From Calditrichia bacterium (lineage in GTDB: Bacteria > Calditrichota > Calditrichia > Calditrichales > Calditrichaceae), in NCBI GenBank assembly GCA_026983775.1, contig JALSTK010000129.1, forward strand, positions 1-42,955: DNA of 42,955 bases, given 5' to 3'. Below are positions 23,187-30,913 of the stretch, piece by piece. Made by a program: the position numbers and the translations under genes. Position 1 is the stretch's first letter; every line of letters starts with the position of its first letter. A model generated the notes under the pieces. The model made no database searches. It was given only the letters and a program-made list of their open reading frames with translations, and was not told where the DNA came from.

Positions 23187-24062
23187 ATGGAATTATTCTT
23201 ACAAACTTTGGTGGCAGGTACTCTGATCGGCGGGCTATATGCGATTATCGGAATCGGAATGACGTTGATAATGGGCGTGATGGGCATTATCAATTTAGCG
23301 CACGGCCAAATCTTAATGGTCGCCATGTATATTACCTGGGTTCTGTGGCAATATCTGGGTATTGATCCCTATATCGGGATCATCGTTGCCGTACCCGTGG
23401 TTTTCTATCTTGGCGAAGGTATCACTAAGTATCTTTTGCATCCCCTGATGGAGAAGGATTCAATCATTCCGGAGAATCAGGTTCTGATGACCGTTGGTAT
23501 TGGCATGGTCCTCGTTGAATTGGTCCGGTCTATCTTTTCCAGCGATTATCGTTCGGTCCAGACCAGTTATACGGAATCTATCTGGCGCATCGGTCATATA
23601 TCGTTAAGTGTACCCATGGTCATTGCTTTTGTGGTAGCTCTTTTACTGACACTCGGTTTGTTTTTGCTGCTTATACGGACGGATTTGGGCCGTTCCATTC
23701 GGGCTACGGCTCAGGACAAAGACGCGGCCATATTAATGGGTGTAAGTGCGGAAAAAATTACCATTCTTACCTTTGGTATCGGCAGTGCTTTAACCGCTGC
23801 TGCCGGTTCTTTGTTTTTACCCATTTATTACTTGTATCCGGACCTAGGCCCTATCTTTACAGTTAAGGCTTTTGTAATTACTATCCTCGGTGGATTGGGA
23901 TCCACCGTCGGAGCTATTGCAGGTGGACTTGTTTTAGGAATTGCTGAAACATTTGGAGCAACCTATATTTCTATGGGATATCGCGATGCGGTTGGTTTGG
24001 TCATTTTCCTGCTGGTACTGATCTTCTTCCCGGGCGGATTAAAACGATTGACTAAGATATAA
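23187..24062 (+). CDS. livH: ABC transporter permease LivH-like
   Basis: Inner-membrane permease of 291 residues with about 8 hydrophobic segments. The diagnostic motif for LivH/LivM permeases is present: GLYAIIGIGMTLIMGVMGIINLAHGQ near the start and later GGLGSTVGAIAGGLVLGIAE. It uses LivM as its partner. The ATG follows GAGGTAAGTA, and the gene is 3 bases from the livM frame. It forms the transmembrane channel of the uptake system downstream of the sigma-54 promoter. Symbol given by family similarity; the actual substrate is unknown. Confidence 0.92.
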   Translation: MELFLQTLVAGTLIGGLYAIIGIGMTLIMGVMGIINLAHGQILMVAMYITWVLWQYLGIDPYIGIIVAVPVVFYLGEGITKYLLHPLMEKDSIIPENQVLMTVGIGMVLVELVRSIFSSDYRSVQTSYTESIWRIGHISLSVPMVIAFVVALLLTLGLFLLLIRTDLGRSIRATAQDKDAAILMGVSAEKITILTFGIGSALTAAAGSLFLPIYYLYPDLGPIFTVKAFVITILGGLGSTVGAIAGGLVLGIAETFGATYISMGYRDAVGLVIFLLVLIFFPGGLKRLTKI

Positions 24063-24068
24063 GGTGTG

Positions 24069-25070
24069 ATGATGGCAAAAAAAAGTACTAAAGATACAGC
24101 TCTTGTTTCCAAAAAGGAATGGATGATTATACTCGGATTGGTTGTCTTGCCCTTTGTCTTTAATTTTTCCACCTATGTGCAGGGCCTTCTGGTTATTATG
24201 ATGATTTGGGTTATGCTGGGAACTTCATGGAATTTGCTGGCCGGCTATACGGGTCTGGTATCTTTCGGCCATGCTGCTTATTTCGGTATCGGTGCGTATA
24301 CCGGAGGCCTGCTCTTTTTCCATTTTCACATTTCCCCCTGGTGGGGCTTGCTCTTAGGCGGCCCTGCAGCCGTGATTCTGGGGTACTTGTTGGGGATTAT
24401 GGTTTTCCGTCTGCGCGGACCCTATTTCGCTTTGGGAACTCTGGCCTCCGCCGAAATATTACGCATAGTTTTCGGGGAAGAAGAATGGTTAACCAACGGG
24501 CACAACGGCATATTGTATATTACAACCTGGACTACCAAATATCCTTACTATTTCATCGGGCTGGTCCTGGCCCTCGGTTCCATATTCACGGTTAAGGCCG
24601 TGATGCGGGCGAAAGCAGGCTATTATTTCCTTTCGATCAGAGAGGATGAAGATGCAGCCCAGGCTCTGGGTATCGATACCATGAAATATAAAAATATTTC
24701 GACCGTACTTTCTACTTTCTGGGCCGGTACGGCGGGTGCTTTCTATATGATCTATATGGGATTTATAGATCCCGAAGTGGTTTTTGCTCTGCATAATATC
24801 TCGATTATTACCATTTTGGTAGGAATTATCGGTGGGGTCGGCACGATTTGGGGACCTGCCCTGGGCGCTGCCGTCATGGTTTTTGTTCAGGAATTTTTCA
24901 GGTCAGCCTTTTTTGGTTTAGCCCCGTCCTGGGTTTCACGGCTGCATGCCTTAGCTTTCGGCTTGTTGGTTATTTTTGTCATTTTATACCTGGCCGGAGG
25001 TATTGTCGGGGACTGGGATATAATCCGCAAAGCCCTGCGCTTTAAACGTAAAACGGAGATAGCGGAATGA
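24069..25070 (+). CDS. livM: ABC transporter permease LivM-like
   Basis: Inner-membrane permease of about 333 residues with some 9-10 hydrophobic segments. Family motifs are LLAGYTGLVSFGHAAYFGIGAY (after residue 55) and a later GGVGTIWGPALGAAV. The sequence offers GTG at 24066 and ATGs at 24069 and 24072. AAGG at 24061-24064 fits the ATGs better. Its stop overlaps the livG-like start by 4 bases (ATGA), so the two are translationally coupled. It should form the heterodimeric channel with the preceding LivH-like protein. Confidence 0.92.
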   Translation: MMAKKSTKDTALVSKKEWMIILGLVVLPFVFNFSTYVQGLLVIMMIWVMLGTSWNLLAGYTGLVSFGHAAYFGIGAYTGGLLFFHFHISPWWGLLLGGPAAVILGYLLGIMVFRLRGPYFALGTLASAEILRIVFGEEEWLTNGHNGILYITTWTTKYPYYFIGLVLALGSIFTVKAVMRAKAGYYFLSIREDEDAAQALGIDTMKYKNISTVLSTFWAGTAGAFYMIYMGFIDPEVVFALHNISIITILVGIIGGVGTIWGPALGAAVMVFVQEFFRSAFFGLAPSWVSRLHALAFGLLVIFVILYLAGGIVGDWDIIRKALRFKRKTEIAE

Positions 25071-25810
25071 GCATCTTGAAAGTTGAGAATCTGGTCAAGA
25101 ATTTCGGCGGATTAATGGCCGTTGATCATATTTCCTTTGACATAAATGAGGGAGAAATATTCGGATTAATCGGCCCTAACGGCAGCGGAAAGACGACGAC
25201 CTTTAATTTGATCAACCACTATTATCCGGTATCGGGTGGTAAAATCTATTTTAAGGGTCAGGATATTACCGATAAGAAAACCTTTGAAATAGCCCGCCTG
25301 GGAATAGGACGTACCTTCCAGGTTGTGAAACCGCTACGGCGACTTACCGTAGAAGATAATGTTATGGCTGCTGCTTTTGCCCGGGAACAATCCTTCGCAG
25401 GAGCCAGAGCCGTAGCCAAAGAAATGATTTCCTTCTGCCGGTTAGATAAATGGAGTGAAGCCATTGCCGGCGGATTACCCATCGCAGGCCGAAAGAGGCT
25501 GGAAATTGCCAGAGCCCTGGCCACCCGGCCCTCTCTTCTATTATTGGATGAGACCGCTGCCGGTCTGAACCCCTCCGAGTTGGATGAAGCGATTGAAATT
25601 ATTATTAATATCCGCGGAAAGCTGGGCATCACGATTATTATTGTGGAACACATCATGAAAGTAATTATGAGCATCAGCGATCGGATTCATGCCATTGCTC
25701 ACGGCGCAACCATTGCGGAAGGGAAACCGGAGGAGGTCGCGAAAAATCCTACCGTTATCGAAGCCTATCTTGGTTCAGACTACAATGTGGAGAACTATTT
25801 AAATGCTTAA
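25067..25810 (+). CDS. livG: ABC transporter ATP-binding protein LivG-like
   Basis: A 247-residue cytoplasmic ATPase. Walker A is GPNGSGKTT (residues 36-44), the Q-loop lies in GRTFQ, the signature is the LivG variant LPIAGRKRLEIARAL, and Walker B is LLLLDETAAGLNP with the D-loop following, then IVEH carries the switch His. The PxxPxxxxN-like C-terminal tail fits LivG. The start overlaps LivM by 4 bases and the end overlaps LivF by 8 bases, a tightly coupled unit. It is one of the two nucleotide-binding subunits powering the LivH-LivM channel. Confidence 0.93.
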   Translation: MSILKVENLVKNFGGLMAVDHISFDINEGEIFGLIGPNGSGKTTTFNLINHYYPVSGGKIYFKGQDITDKKTFEIARLGIGRTFQVVKPLRRLTVEDNVMAAAFAREQSFAGARAVAKEMISFCRLDKWSEAIAGGLPIAGRKRLEIARALATRPSLLLLDETAAGLNPSELDEAIEIIINIRGKLGITIIIVEHIMKVIMSISDRIHAIAHGATIAEGKPEEVAKNPTVIEAYLGSDYNVENYLNA

Positions 25811-26507
25811 ACTGGAAAATATAAATATGAGTTACGGGGATGTCCAGGTTCTGTGGGATGTTTCGTTTGAAGTGAGAGAAGGTGAAATCCTGGTGCTGGT
25901 GGGCGCTAATGGAGCCGGCAAATCATCCACATTGAAAACCATCTCCGGCTTACAGAGAGCGAGTTCCGGGAAAATAACATTTGACGGTACGGATTTAACC
26001 CACATGCCGGCAGAGAAAATAATCGGGCAGGGTGTGGTGCATGTTCCGGAGGGACGGCGTTTGTTTAATGAAATGACTGTAGAAGAAAATTTGATTATGG
26101 GCGCGTTGCACGGGGAAGCCAAGAAACAGAGAAGCCAAACGATGGAAGAATGTTATGAGCTTTTCCCACGGTTAAAAGAACGCCGCAGTCAACTGGCCGG
26201 TACCTTGAGCGGCGGTGAGCAACAAATGCTGGCTGTAGCCAGGGGGCTCATGTCCAAACCGAAATTGCTTATGTTGGACGAGCCCAGTCTCGGTTTGGCT
26301 CCCGTACTGGTTCAGGATATCTTCGATATCGTCAAAAGTGTGAACAAACAGGGTATTACCGTTTTGCTGGTTGAACAAAATGTGCAGTCTACCCTTACAT
26401 TTTGCGACCGGGCATATGTGCTGGAAAACGGCCGCATCGTATTATCCGGAACCGGTAAGGAGTTGTTACACAACGAACATGTACGTTCGGCCTATTTGGG
26501 GATTTAG
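25803..26507 (+). CDS. livF: ABC transporter ATP-binding protein LivF-like
   Basis: A 234-residue cytoplasmic ATPase, the second nucleotide-binding subunit. Walker A is GANGAGKSS (residues 34-42), the signature is LSGGEQQMLAVARGLM, and Walker B is LLMLDEPSLGLAP, with LLVEQN as the switch-region motif. The size and the PxxP-free short C-terminus match LivF. It starts inside the end of livG (8-base overlap). The gene ends 29 bases before the CBS-ACT gene, which may be read on the same transcript because no terminator is visible. Confidence 0.93.
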   Translation: MLKLENINMSYGDVQVLWDVSFEVREGEILVLVGANGAGKSSTLKTISGLQRASSGKITFDGTDLTHMPAEKIIGQGVVHVPEGRRLFNEMTVEENLIMGALHGEAKKQRSQTMEECYELFPRLKERRSQLAGTLSGGEQQMLAVARGLMSKPKLLMLDEPSLGLAPVLVQDIFDIVKSVNKQGITVLLVEQNVQSTLTFCDRAYVLENGRIVLSGTGKELLHNEHVRSAYLGI

Positions 26508-26536
26508 TTTTAATTTATGAAAAAGAGAGGTTTAAT

Positions 26537-27187
26537 ATGCTGGTTAAAGATTGGATGTCGAAGAAGGTGATTACGATCGATGAATCGGATTCCCTGTCTG
26601 AAGCAATTAACACCTTAAAACGTAATAAAATCAGACGCCTGCCTGTAATGCGCGGTGAGAAGTTGGTCGGGATCGTGTCTGACAGGGATTTAAAGGAAGC
26701 GGCTCCCTCTAAAGCGACTTCTCTCGATATCTGGGAAGTCCATTACCTGATGTCCAAGATAAAAGTAAAGGATGTGATGACTCGCCAGCCCATAACCATT
26801 CATCCTCAGGCTTCCATCGAGAAAGCAGCCATTATCATGTACGATCATAAAATCGGAGGCTTGCCTGTTTTAGATGAAAAAGGAACGCTTGTGGGAATAC
26901 TATCCGTACAGGATATATTCGGCGCTTTGATAAATATTACCGGAGCCAGGATTTCTTCCTATCGTGTGGCGGTTGTTTTACCGGATAAACCGGGTTCCAT
27001 CAAAGAAGTTTGCGATTATATGCGAAAACATGACTTTAAATGTGTGAGTATTCTGACCACCAAAGAAGGCGTTCCGGATAATCAGCGTAAAGTCATTATT
27101 CGTTTTCAATCTGAAAAAGAAAAGTTGCCGCAAATCCTGCAAGAGTTACATAAAAACTATAAGAATGTTGAATTTACGGAAGATTAA
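26537..27187 (+). CDS. CBS-pair plus ACT-domain protein (AcuB-like)
   Basis: A 216-residue cytoplasmic protein with two CBS repeats (about 1-65 and 75-135: VKDWMSKKVITI, NKIRRLPVM, VKDVMTRQPITI, KIGGLPVLD) and an ACT domain (about 143-216: SYRVAVVLPDKPGSIKEV). CBS pairs usually bind adenine nucleotides and ACT domains small ligands such as amino acids. Similar proteins are annotated AcuB, but no acetoin genes are near. It may report energy or amino-acid status to the transporter or to CstA, which it separates. AAGAGAGG lies ahead of the ATG. Confidence 0.85.
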   Translation: MLVKDWMSKKVITIDESDSLSEAINTLKRNKIRRLPVMRGEKLVGIVSDRDLKEAAPSKATSLDIWEVHYLMSKIKVKDVMTRQPITIHPQASIEKAAIIMYDHKIGGLPVLDEKGTLVGILSVQDIFGALINITGARISSYRVAVVLPDKPGSIKEVCDYMRKHDFKCVSILTTKEGVPDNQRKVIIRFQSEKEKLPQILQELHKNYKNVEFTED

Positions 27188-27251
27188 TTGGACCTGCGGA
27201 GGCGTGGGTTTTTCATTCACTAAAAGTAATATTTAACAGAGAGGTGGTATT

Positions 27252-28976
27252 ATGGGGGCTTTACTTATTATGTTACTGGCTTTTGCCGGTTACCTTATTA
27301 TGTACCAGTTGTACGGAAAGTATATTGGCAATAAAATTTTCGCTCTTAATGACGCCAATACGACACCTTCCGTGGAGCTGGAGGACGGAATTGATTATGT
27401 TCCGACCAAGAAAGAAATTATTTTCGGCCATCACTTTACCTCGATTGCCGGAACCGGGCCCATTGTCGGACCGGCGATTGCCGTTATCTGGGGCTGGTTG
27501 CCGGCTCTGCTCTGGGTCTTTGTAGGGAGTATCATCATGGGGGCCGTACATGATTTCGGTTCTTTGATTATCTCTATGCGTAATCAGGGAAAATCAATTT
27601 CCGAATTTACAGCCAAATATGTCAGCTCACGTACTAAATGGTTCTTCTTCTTCATCGTTTTTATTGAGCTGTGGATTGTGGTCGCTATCTTCGGGCTGGT
27701 GATCGCCATTTTGTTCAATTTGTATCCTTCCTCGGTATTTCCGGTATGGATGGAAATTCCCATTGCTCTGGCCTTGGGTTGAGCGGTATATAAAAAGAAA
27801 GCGAATGTGACCTCCTGGTCTATTTATGCCATTATTTTGATGTATGCCACGGTCGTTTTAGGTGTTTGGCTGCCTTTTAAATTACCTGCTACGATGTTTG
27901 GGATTTCTGCAATCGGTATCTGGACCATTCTTCTTTTTATCTATGCTTTTATTGCTTCGGTTTTACCGATTACAACCCTTTTACAGCCACGTGATTATAT
28001 GAACTCTCATGAATTGCTTATTGCCATGGTGTTATTGACCCTGGGCGTCATTTTTGCCTCCTTCGGAGGAAATTTGCACATGGTAGCTCCGGCCGTTAAT
28101 TCCAACCCCGTGGGAGCCCCATCGCTTTGGCCCTTTCTGTTTATCACCATTGCCTGCGGGGCCATCTCCGGCTGGCACTCTTTGGTGTCTTCCGGTACTT
28201 CTTCCAAACAGGTACGCAAAGAATCCGATTCCCTGTTTGTCGGTTATGGATCGATGATTATGGAAAGCGTTCTGGCGGTTTTTGTTATCATCGCCGTCGC
28301 CGCCGGAATCGGCATGGGATTGCATACCAAAGACGGACAAACATTAATGGGGGTTCAGGCCTGGACCCATCACTATGCCTCCTGGGCAGCCGCTAAAGGG
28401 TTAGGTTCTAAAGTCGGTGCTTTTGTCGTCGGATCTGCAAATATGCTGGGCGCCATCGGCATTCCCTTTAAACTGGCCATTACCATCATGGGCGTGTTTG
28501 TGGCTTCCTTTGCCGGAACCACCCTGGATTCTGCAACGCGTATCCAGCGCTACGTGATAACGGAAATGTTTCCCGGAACTTTTAGAAATCGCTATATTGC
28601 CACGGCAGTCGTTATGCTCTTCGCTACCTTTTTAGTGTTCTCAACCGGAGCTAACGGTAAAGGCGCTTTGATCTTATGGCCTTTGTTCGGTGCCGTTAAC
28701 CAAACACTGGCCGGTTTGGCATTAATTATTGCGACGGTTTACCTTAAATCCCGAGGCGGCCTGAAATGGCTGGTTACCGGTCTACCCGCTGTTTTTATGG
28801 TAGTCATGTCTTTCTGGGCTACTATAATCAATCAAATTAAATTTCTCCAGGGAAATGTTCTGCTAACGATTATTAACTTTATTATTATTCTTTCCATTCT
28901 CTGGATCGTTATCGAAGGTCTTATAAGATTTTTCTCGGTAACCGATGCCGGAGAAGCTCAGTTTGAACAGGCTTAA
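27252..28976 (+). pseudogene. cstA: CstA-family transporter gene interrupted by an in-frame TGA
   Basis: A 575-codon CstA/BtsT-type transporter reading frame (peptide or pyruvate uptake; about 15 TM segments) is split by TGA at 27780-27782, codon 177. Both halves are in the same frame and match the family: HHFTSIAGTGPIVGPAIAVI in the first and SGWHSLVSSGTSSKQ in the second. The stop falls after ALALG and before AVYKKK, where Trp is plausible, so TGG to TGA is the simplest cause. The second part could be restarted at GTG 27807 but has no binding site. I see no SECIS-like hairpin after the TGA. Genes nearby use TGA as a normal stop. It is either a nonsense allele, a consensus error or a readthrough case. 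GAGAGGTGG precedes the start, and a terminator follows the gene. Confidence 0.75.
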
Positions 28977-29010
28977 CCGTTTTATTGTTTTGACGCTGTA
29001 AAAGGAGGCA

Positions 29011-29044
29011 AGAATGCCTGGCCGGAAGCCGGGCATTCTTTTTT
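29011..29044 (+). terminator. Hairpin terminator after cstA that contains the next start codon
   Basis: AGAATGCCTGGC (29011-29022) pairs with GCCGGGCATTCT (29028-29039), giving a 12-bp stem with one T-G pair and a CGGAA loop, followed by a T run to 29044. A perfect AAAGGAGG at 29001-29008 sits just ahead, and ATG at 29014 lies in the 5' arm. The hairpin may terminate cstA transcription or control translation of the next gene. Confidence 0.85.
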
Positions 29045-29487
29045 CGATGATACGAAAAGAACTTCAAAAATTGTATTGGCAATTATTGATCCCGGCTCTG
29101 ATTCTTCTCATGGCTTCGGAAGGTGCAAAAAGTATGGGTTTTATTATACATCTTACCTTTTCTGAAAAAAGAATTGTCAGTATTTTAATATTAGTCCTGG
29201 CCGCCCTCACGGCCGTTGCTTTGCCTGTTCTACTACGTACTTTCTTTATCAATCGGGTGAAGGATCAAAAATCTGTCGCCCCATTCGAATGGCTAAAATA
29301 TGAACGCCGGACAATGGCTATGGCTCTTACCACGCCCTATTTTTTCTTCCTGGCCTCATTGTTGCGGTTTAATCGATTTTATTATGTGGCCGTGTTTTTA
29401 CTATCATTGTATGGTTGTTATTATTACTTTCCTTCACAAAAGAGGATCCATTTTGAAAAACGTCTGTTCAGAATTCATGAAGAGTAA
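29014..29487 (+). CDS. Small membrane protein of unknown function
   Basis: A 157-residue protein with about four hydrophobic segments: LYWQLLIPALILLMA near residue 20, ISILILVLAALTAVALPVLL near 50-70, a segment near 105-120 (TPYFFFLASLLRF) and one near 125-138. I do not recognise the family. The ATG at 29014 has the better ribosome site (AAAGGAGG, 5 bases), but the first 9 residues come from a terminator hairpin. The ATG at 29047 (MIRKEL) is the alternative and gives a more natural N-terminus. It lies between cstA and the 97-residue protein and may be functionally linked to CstA and the ArsA-like ATPase downstream. Confidence 0.6.
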   Translation: MPGRKPGILFSMIRKELQKLYWQLLIPALILLMASEGAKSMGFIIHLTFSEKRIVSILILVLAALTAVALPVLLRTFFINRVKDQKSVAPFEWLKYERRTMAMALTTPYFFFLASLLRFNRFYYVAVFLLSLYGCYYYFPSQKRIHFEKRLFRIHEE

Positions 29488-29504
29488 TATTTCGCGGCCT
29501 GGTT

Positions 29505-29798
29505 ATGGTTGGTAAACTATTAAAATCTCTGTGGCATAATATAATCGACCTCTTCAAGGCCTACAATTCTTCCGCGAGAGGGCGATTAATTGACGTTACC
29601 GTCTGGGAAGTATCGGAGTTGGAAAATATATTCGGTTTACTGGTTTTGGGCTCTTTTGTGGGCCTCCCCTCTCCGCCGATGCAGATCACTCTGGATTTAA
29701 TGCCCGAAATGGAACGGGAGCTGATTGTCATGCTGGAAAAAGTCGATACGGCCTCAACGGCGCTATCGGAAATGTTTTCAAATTTTGATGTAGGTTAG
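29505..29798 (+). CDS. 97-residue unknown protein upstream of ArsA-like ATPase
   Basis: I do not recognise it. The 97 residues have no membrane segment or signal peptide, start with a basic helix (MVGKLLKSLWHNIIDLFKAY), and contain a short hydrophobic patch (IFGLLVLGSFVGLPSPPMQI, residues 43-62) followed by an acidic C-terminal helix. Its stop is one base before the ATPase start, so the two are co-translated. It could be a partner or substrate-binding subunit of the ATPase. It follows the membrane protein by 17 bases. The coding assignment rests on placement and on the intact frame. Confidence 0.6.
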   Translation: MVGKLLKSLWHNIIDLFKAYNSSARGRLIDVTVWEVSELENIFGLLVLGSFVGLPSPPMQITLDLMPEMERELIVMLEKVDTASTALSEMFSNFDVG

Positions 29799-29799
29799 T

Positions 29800-30702
29800 A
29801 TGGAAACAAAAGCGGTTAATTTATTTTTTTTAGGAAAAGGCGGCGTGGGAAAATCCACCTCCTCGGCTCTGCAGGCCATTGCGTTGGCCAAACAGGGGAA
29901 AAAGGTTCTCTTGGCTTCCATGGATCCGGCCCATAACCAGGCGGATATTTTCGAAATGCCTCTATTTGAAGAGCCGACCCGTTTGTCGGATTCTCTACTG
30001 CTTAAAGAAGTGGATATCGACCTGTGGGTTAAAAAGTATCTGAAAAGCGTTGAACGGCAGGTCAGCACCTCTTATAACTATTTAACCGCCTTAAACTTAC
30101 AGGACTATCTTAAGGTAATAAAATATTCCCCGGGAATCGAAGAATACGCATTGCTCCTTGCCTTCAGTGCCATCAATGAGCAATATGCCCAGGAATTGGA
30201 TTATATAATCTTTGATATGCCTCCTACGGCGCTCACTTTAAAGTTTTTCGGCCTGCCCTGGCTCTCTTTAATCTGGCTGGAAAAGCTCCTGCAATTAAGA
30301 AAAGAGATTCTTAAACGTAAAGAGATTATTACCCGGGTCCAACTCGGCACCAAGGAAATAGAGACCGATAAAATTCTCACTAAAATCAACCGACAAATGG
30401 ATGAGTATCAAAAGATAAAAACGATCTTTTCCGACCGGAATAAAACGCACATCAACCTGGTGATGAACCCGGATAAACTATCCCTGTCCGAGTCCCTCTT
30501 AATCATACGGCGCTTAAATGAATATGATTTGAAAATATTCAATATCTATGTTAATAAATTTCAGCATGAGGACCTATCCCCAATTAAGACGAATATGAAG
30601 GAAGTGCCCATGCAAATTCTTCCTTCTTCTGCGGTACCTCTCATCGGATATTCCGTAATGGAAAAATATATGGAGGAGAACAAACTCAATCTTATTCTAT
30701 AG
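29800..30702 (+). CDS. ArsA/Get3-family P-loop ATPase
   Basis: A 300-residue, single-domain ATPase of the deviant Walker (SIMIBI) class. P-loop GKGGVGKSTSSA (residues 13-24) carries the signature Lys, and the switch ASMDPAHNQADIF corresponds to STDPAHSLSD in ArsA and Get3. Walker B-like DYIIFDMPPTALTLKFF has DMPPT where ArsA/Get3 have DTAPT. ArsA drives arsenite export with ArsB, and Get3 targets tail-anchored proteins. No ArsB is near. Its operon places it with a 97-residue partner and a membrane protein behind cstA, so the target could be a membrane protein here. The true function is unknown. Confidence 0.85.
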   Translation: METKAVNLFFLGKGGVGKSTSSALQAIALAKQGKKVLLASMDPAHNQADIFEMPLFEEPTRLSDSLLLKEVDIDLWVKKYLKSVERQVSTSYNYLTALNLQDYLKVIKYSPGIEEYALLLAFSAINEQYAQELDYIIFDMPPTALTLKFFGLPWLSLIWLEKLLQLRKEILKRKEIITRVQLGTKEIETDKILTKINRQMDEYQKIKTIFSDRNKTHINLVMNPDKLSLSESLLIIRRLNEYDLKIFNIYVNKFQHEDLSPIKTNMKEVPMQILPSSAVPLIGYSVMEKYMEENKLNLIL

Positions 30703-30913
30703 AAATTCGCTCTATATTTTAACCCTTCTCCCTGTTCTATCCCCATATCCCCCAATTTCATCCATATTTCAAGATATTTTTTAAGTATTTTTGATAAACA
30801 TCCGATGATGACTCATTAGAATCAATATTTTAATCGGTGGAAGTCGCTTTATTGAAATTGAGGGATCGTTTTACAAGTTTATAAAAAATAAAACCAAATA
30901 GCTATGGCTTACA

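Noticed and set aside
25067-25810. Unusual LivG signature (LPIAGRKRLE rather than LSGGQ)
   Set aside because: This variant is, as I recall, usual in LivG proteins, so not a defect.
27780-27782. TGA as selenocysteine
   Set aside because: CstA proteins have no known Sec site and I see no SECIS-like hairpin downstream.
27807-28976. Second half of CstA as an independent gene starting at GTG
   Set aside because: No ribosome site and it would begin mid-transporter; best read as the continuation past the TGA.
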